A stretch of 64,000 bases of DNA from Fontivita pretiosa (GTDB taxonomy: Bacteria; Planctomycetota; Phycisphaerae; Tepidisphaerales; Tepidisphaeraceae): assembly GCF_050410795.1 (NCBI RefSeq), contig NZ_CP191258.1, positions 2,418,001 to 2,482,000 on the forward strand. The letters run 5' to 3'. This document shows positions 63,793 to 64,000 of this stretch, piece by piece (the stretch's first letter is position 1; the number at the start of each line of letters is the position of its first letter). Both the position numbers and the translations under genes were made by a program. A model generated the notes under the pieces. It had not been told where the DNA came from, did not search any database, and worked only from the letters and a program-made list of their open reading frames with translations.

Positions 63793-64000
63793 CCGTCCGC
63801 CGGGCGGGTGGTCTGTCGCGTCAGTTGCCCCACCGCCGCCACAAGCTGTTCCAGATCGTATTGCAGAATCTGCTGGTAGGTGTTTCGTCCGCCTGCGGCA
63901 CTGCTGCCCAGCGAGTCGATCTGGACGATGCGCAGGCCGGTTCGATTCTCCAAGTCGCGCACGACCGCCGTCGGCAGATCGGCCGAGACCAGCATGACGC
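63786..64000 (-). CDS. C-terminal end of a metal-ABC binding protein-like gene (partial)
   Basis: The last 71 residues of a gene that enters from the right edge. VRDLENRTGLRIVQIDSLG followed by TYQQILQYDLEQLVAAVGQL resembles the end of ZnuA-type periplasmic metal-binding proteins (a conserved 'V-x-x-LDPLG ... Y-x-x-x-x-x-x-N-x-x-x-L'). The piece is short, so the call is tentative. The ATPase and permease at 3.3-5.1 kb lack such a partner. Confidence 0.45.
   Translation of the reverse strand, partial: VMLVSADLPTAVVRDLENRTGLRIVQIDSLGSSAAGGRNTYQQILQYDLEQLVAAVGQLTRQTTRPADGQ

Overview
The window reads as chromosomal DNA of a GC-rich planctomycete, most likely of the class Phycisphaerae. The lineage is inferred from gene content: PEP-CTERM sorted surface proteins, dockerin-like Ca-binding repeats, an N-terminal LEPR-XLL-type motif, several DUF1559-like prepilins and LacI-controlled glycan genes. 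I see no rRNA, tRNA, CRISPR array or insertion sequence.

Layout. 1-1.7 kb: 3' part of an RHS-repeat gene (minus), cut by the window edge and without a normal start. 1.7-5.1 kb: DASS transporter and a zinc/manganese-type ABC ATPase-permease pair. 5.2-10.3 kb: ArsR-controlled persulfide/sulfane-sulfur operon (ArsR, rhodanese, TauE, persulfide dioxygenase-rhodanese fusion, CoA-disulfide reductase-rhodanese fusion) with a readable promoter and overlapping operator. 10.4-16.5 kb: pyroglutamyl peptidase, DUF2959 lipoprotein, asparagine synthetase, a block of 120-bp tandem repeats, GtrB-like glycosyltransferase and a zinc-ribbon membrane protein. 16.5-31.9 kb: starch/maltodextrin locus with two GH13 enzymes, a LacI regulator, a binding-protein/permease fusion, a second permease, two PEP-CTERM surface proteins and a CBM20-esterase. 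32.1-39.4 kb: HlyD/ABC/FtsX exporter with two Cys-rich secreted proteins and a PL22 oligogalacturonate lyase. 39.5-47.1 kb: orphan DNA methyltransferase, thiamine-phosphate synthase, MurJ, DUF6677-like protein, tandem deaminase, toxin-antitoxin pair, SUFU protein. 47.1-54.1 kb: prepilin-like protein, GH10 xylanase, HAD phosphatase, GT-C-like membrane protein, YdjY-like protein, PEP-CTERM serine protease. 54.3-58.8 kb: ferredoxin and a heterodimeric ABC exporter. 59-64 kb: two tandem prepilins, a LEPR-XLL dockerin protein split by an in-frame TAG, a Cys-rich protein and the end of a metal-binding-protein-like gene.

How it works together. The starch locus is the most coherent system. Three promoters carry the same pseudo-palindrome, TTAAACCGTTTAA-like, directly after the -10 box: in front of lacI-GH13-ABC, in front of the divergent PEP-CTERM-GH13 pair, and in front of the large PEP-CTERM protein. 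This predicts one LacI regulon in which a surface-anchored amylase and surface proteins cut starch, a second GH13 trims oligomers, and an ABC importer with a tethered binding domain takes them up. The importer ATPase is not in the window. Intergenic space is rich in two dispersed palindrome families; one supplies the stop codons of neighbouring genes.
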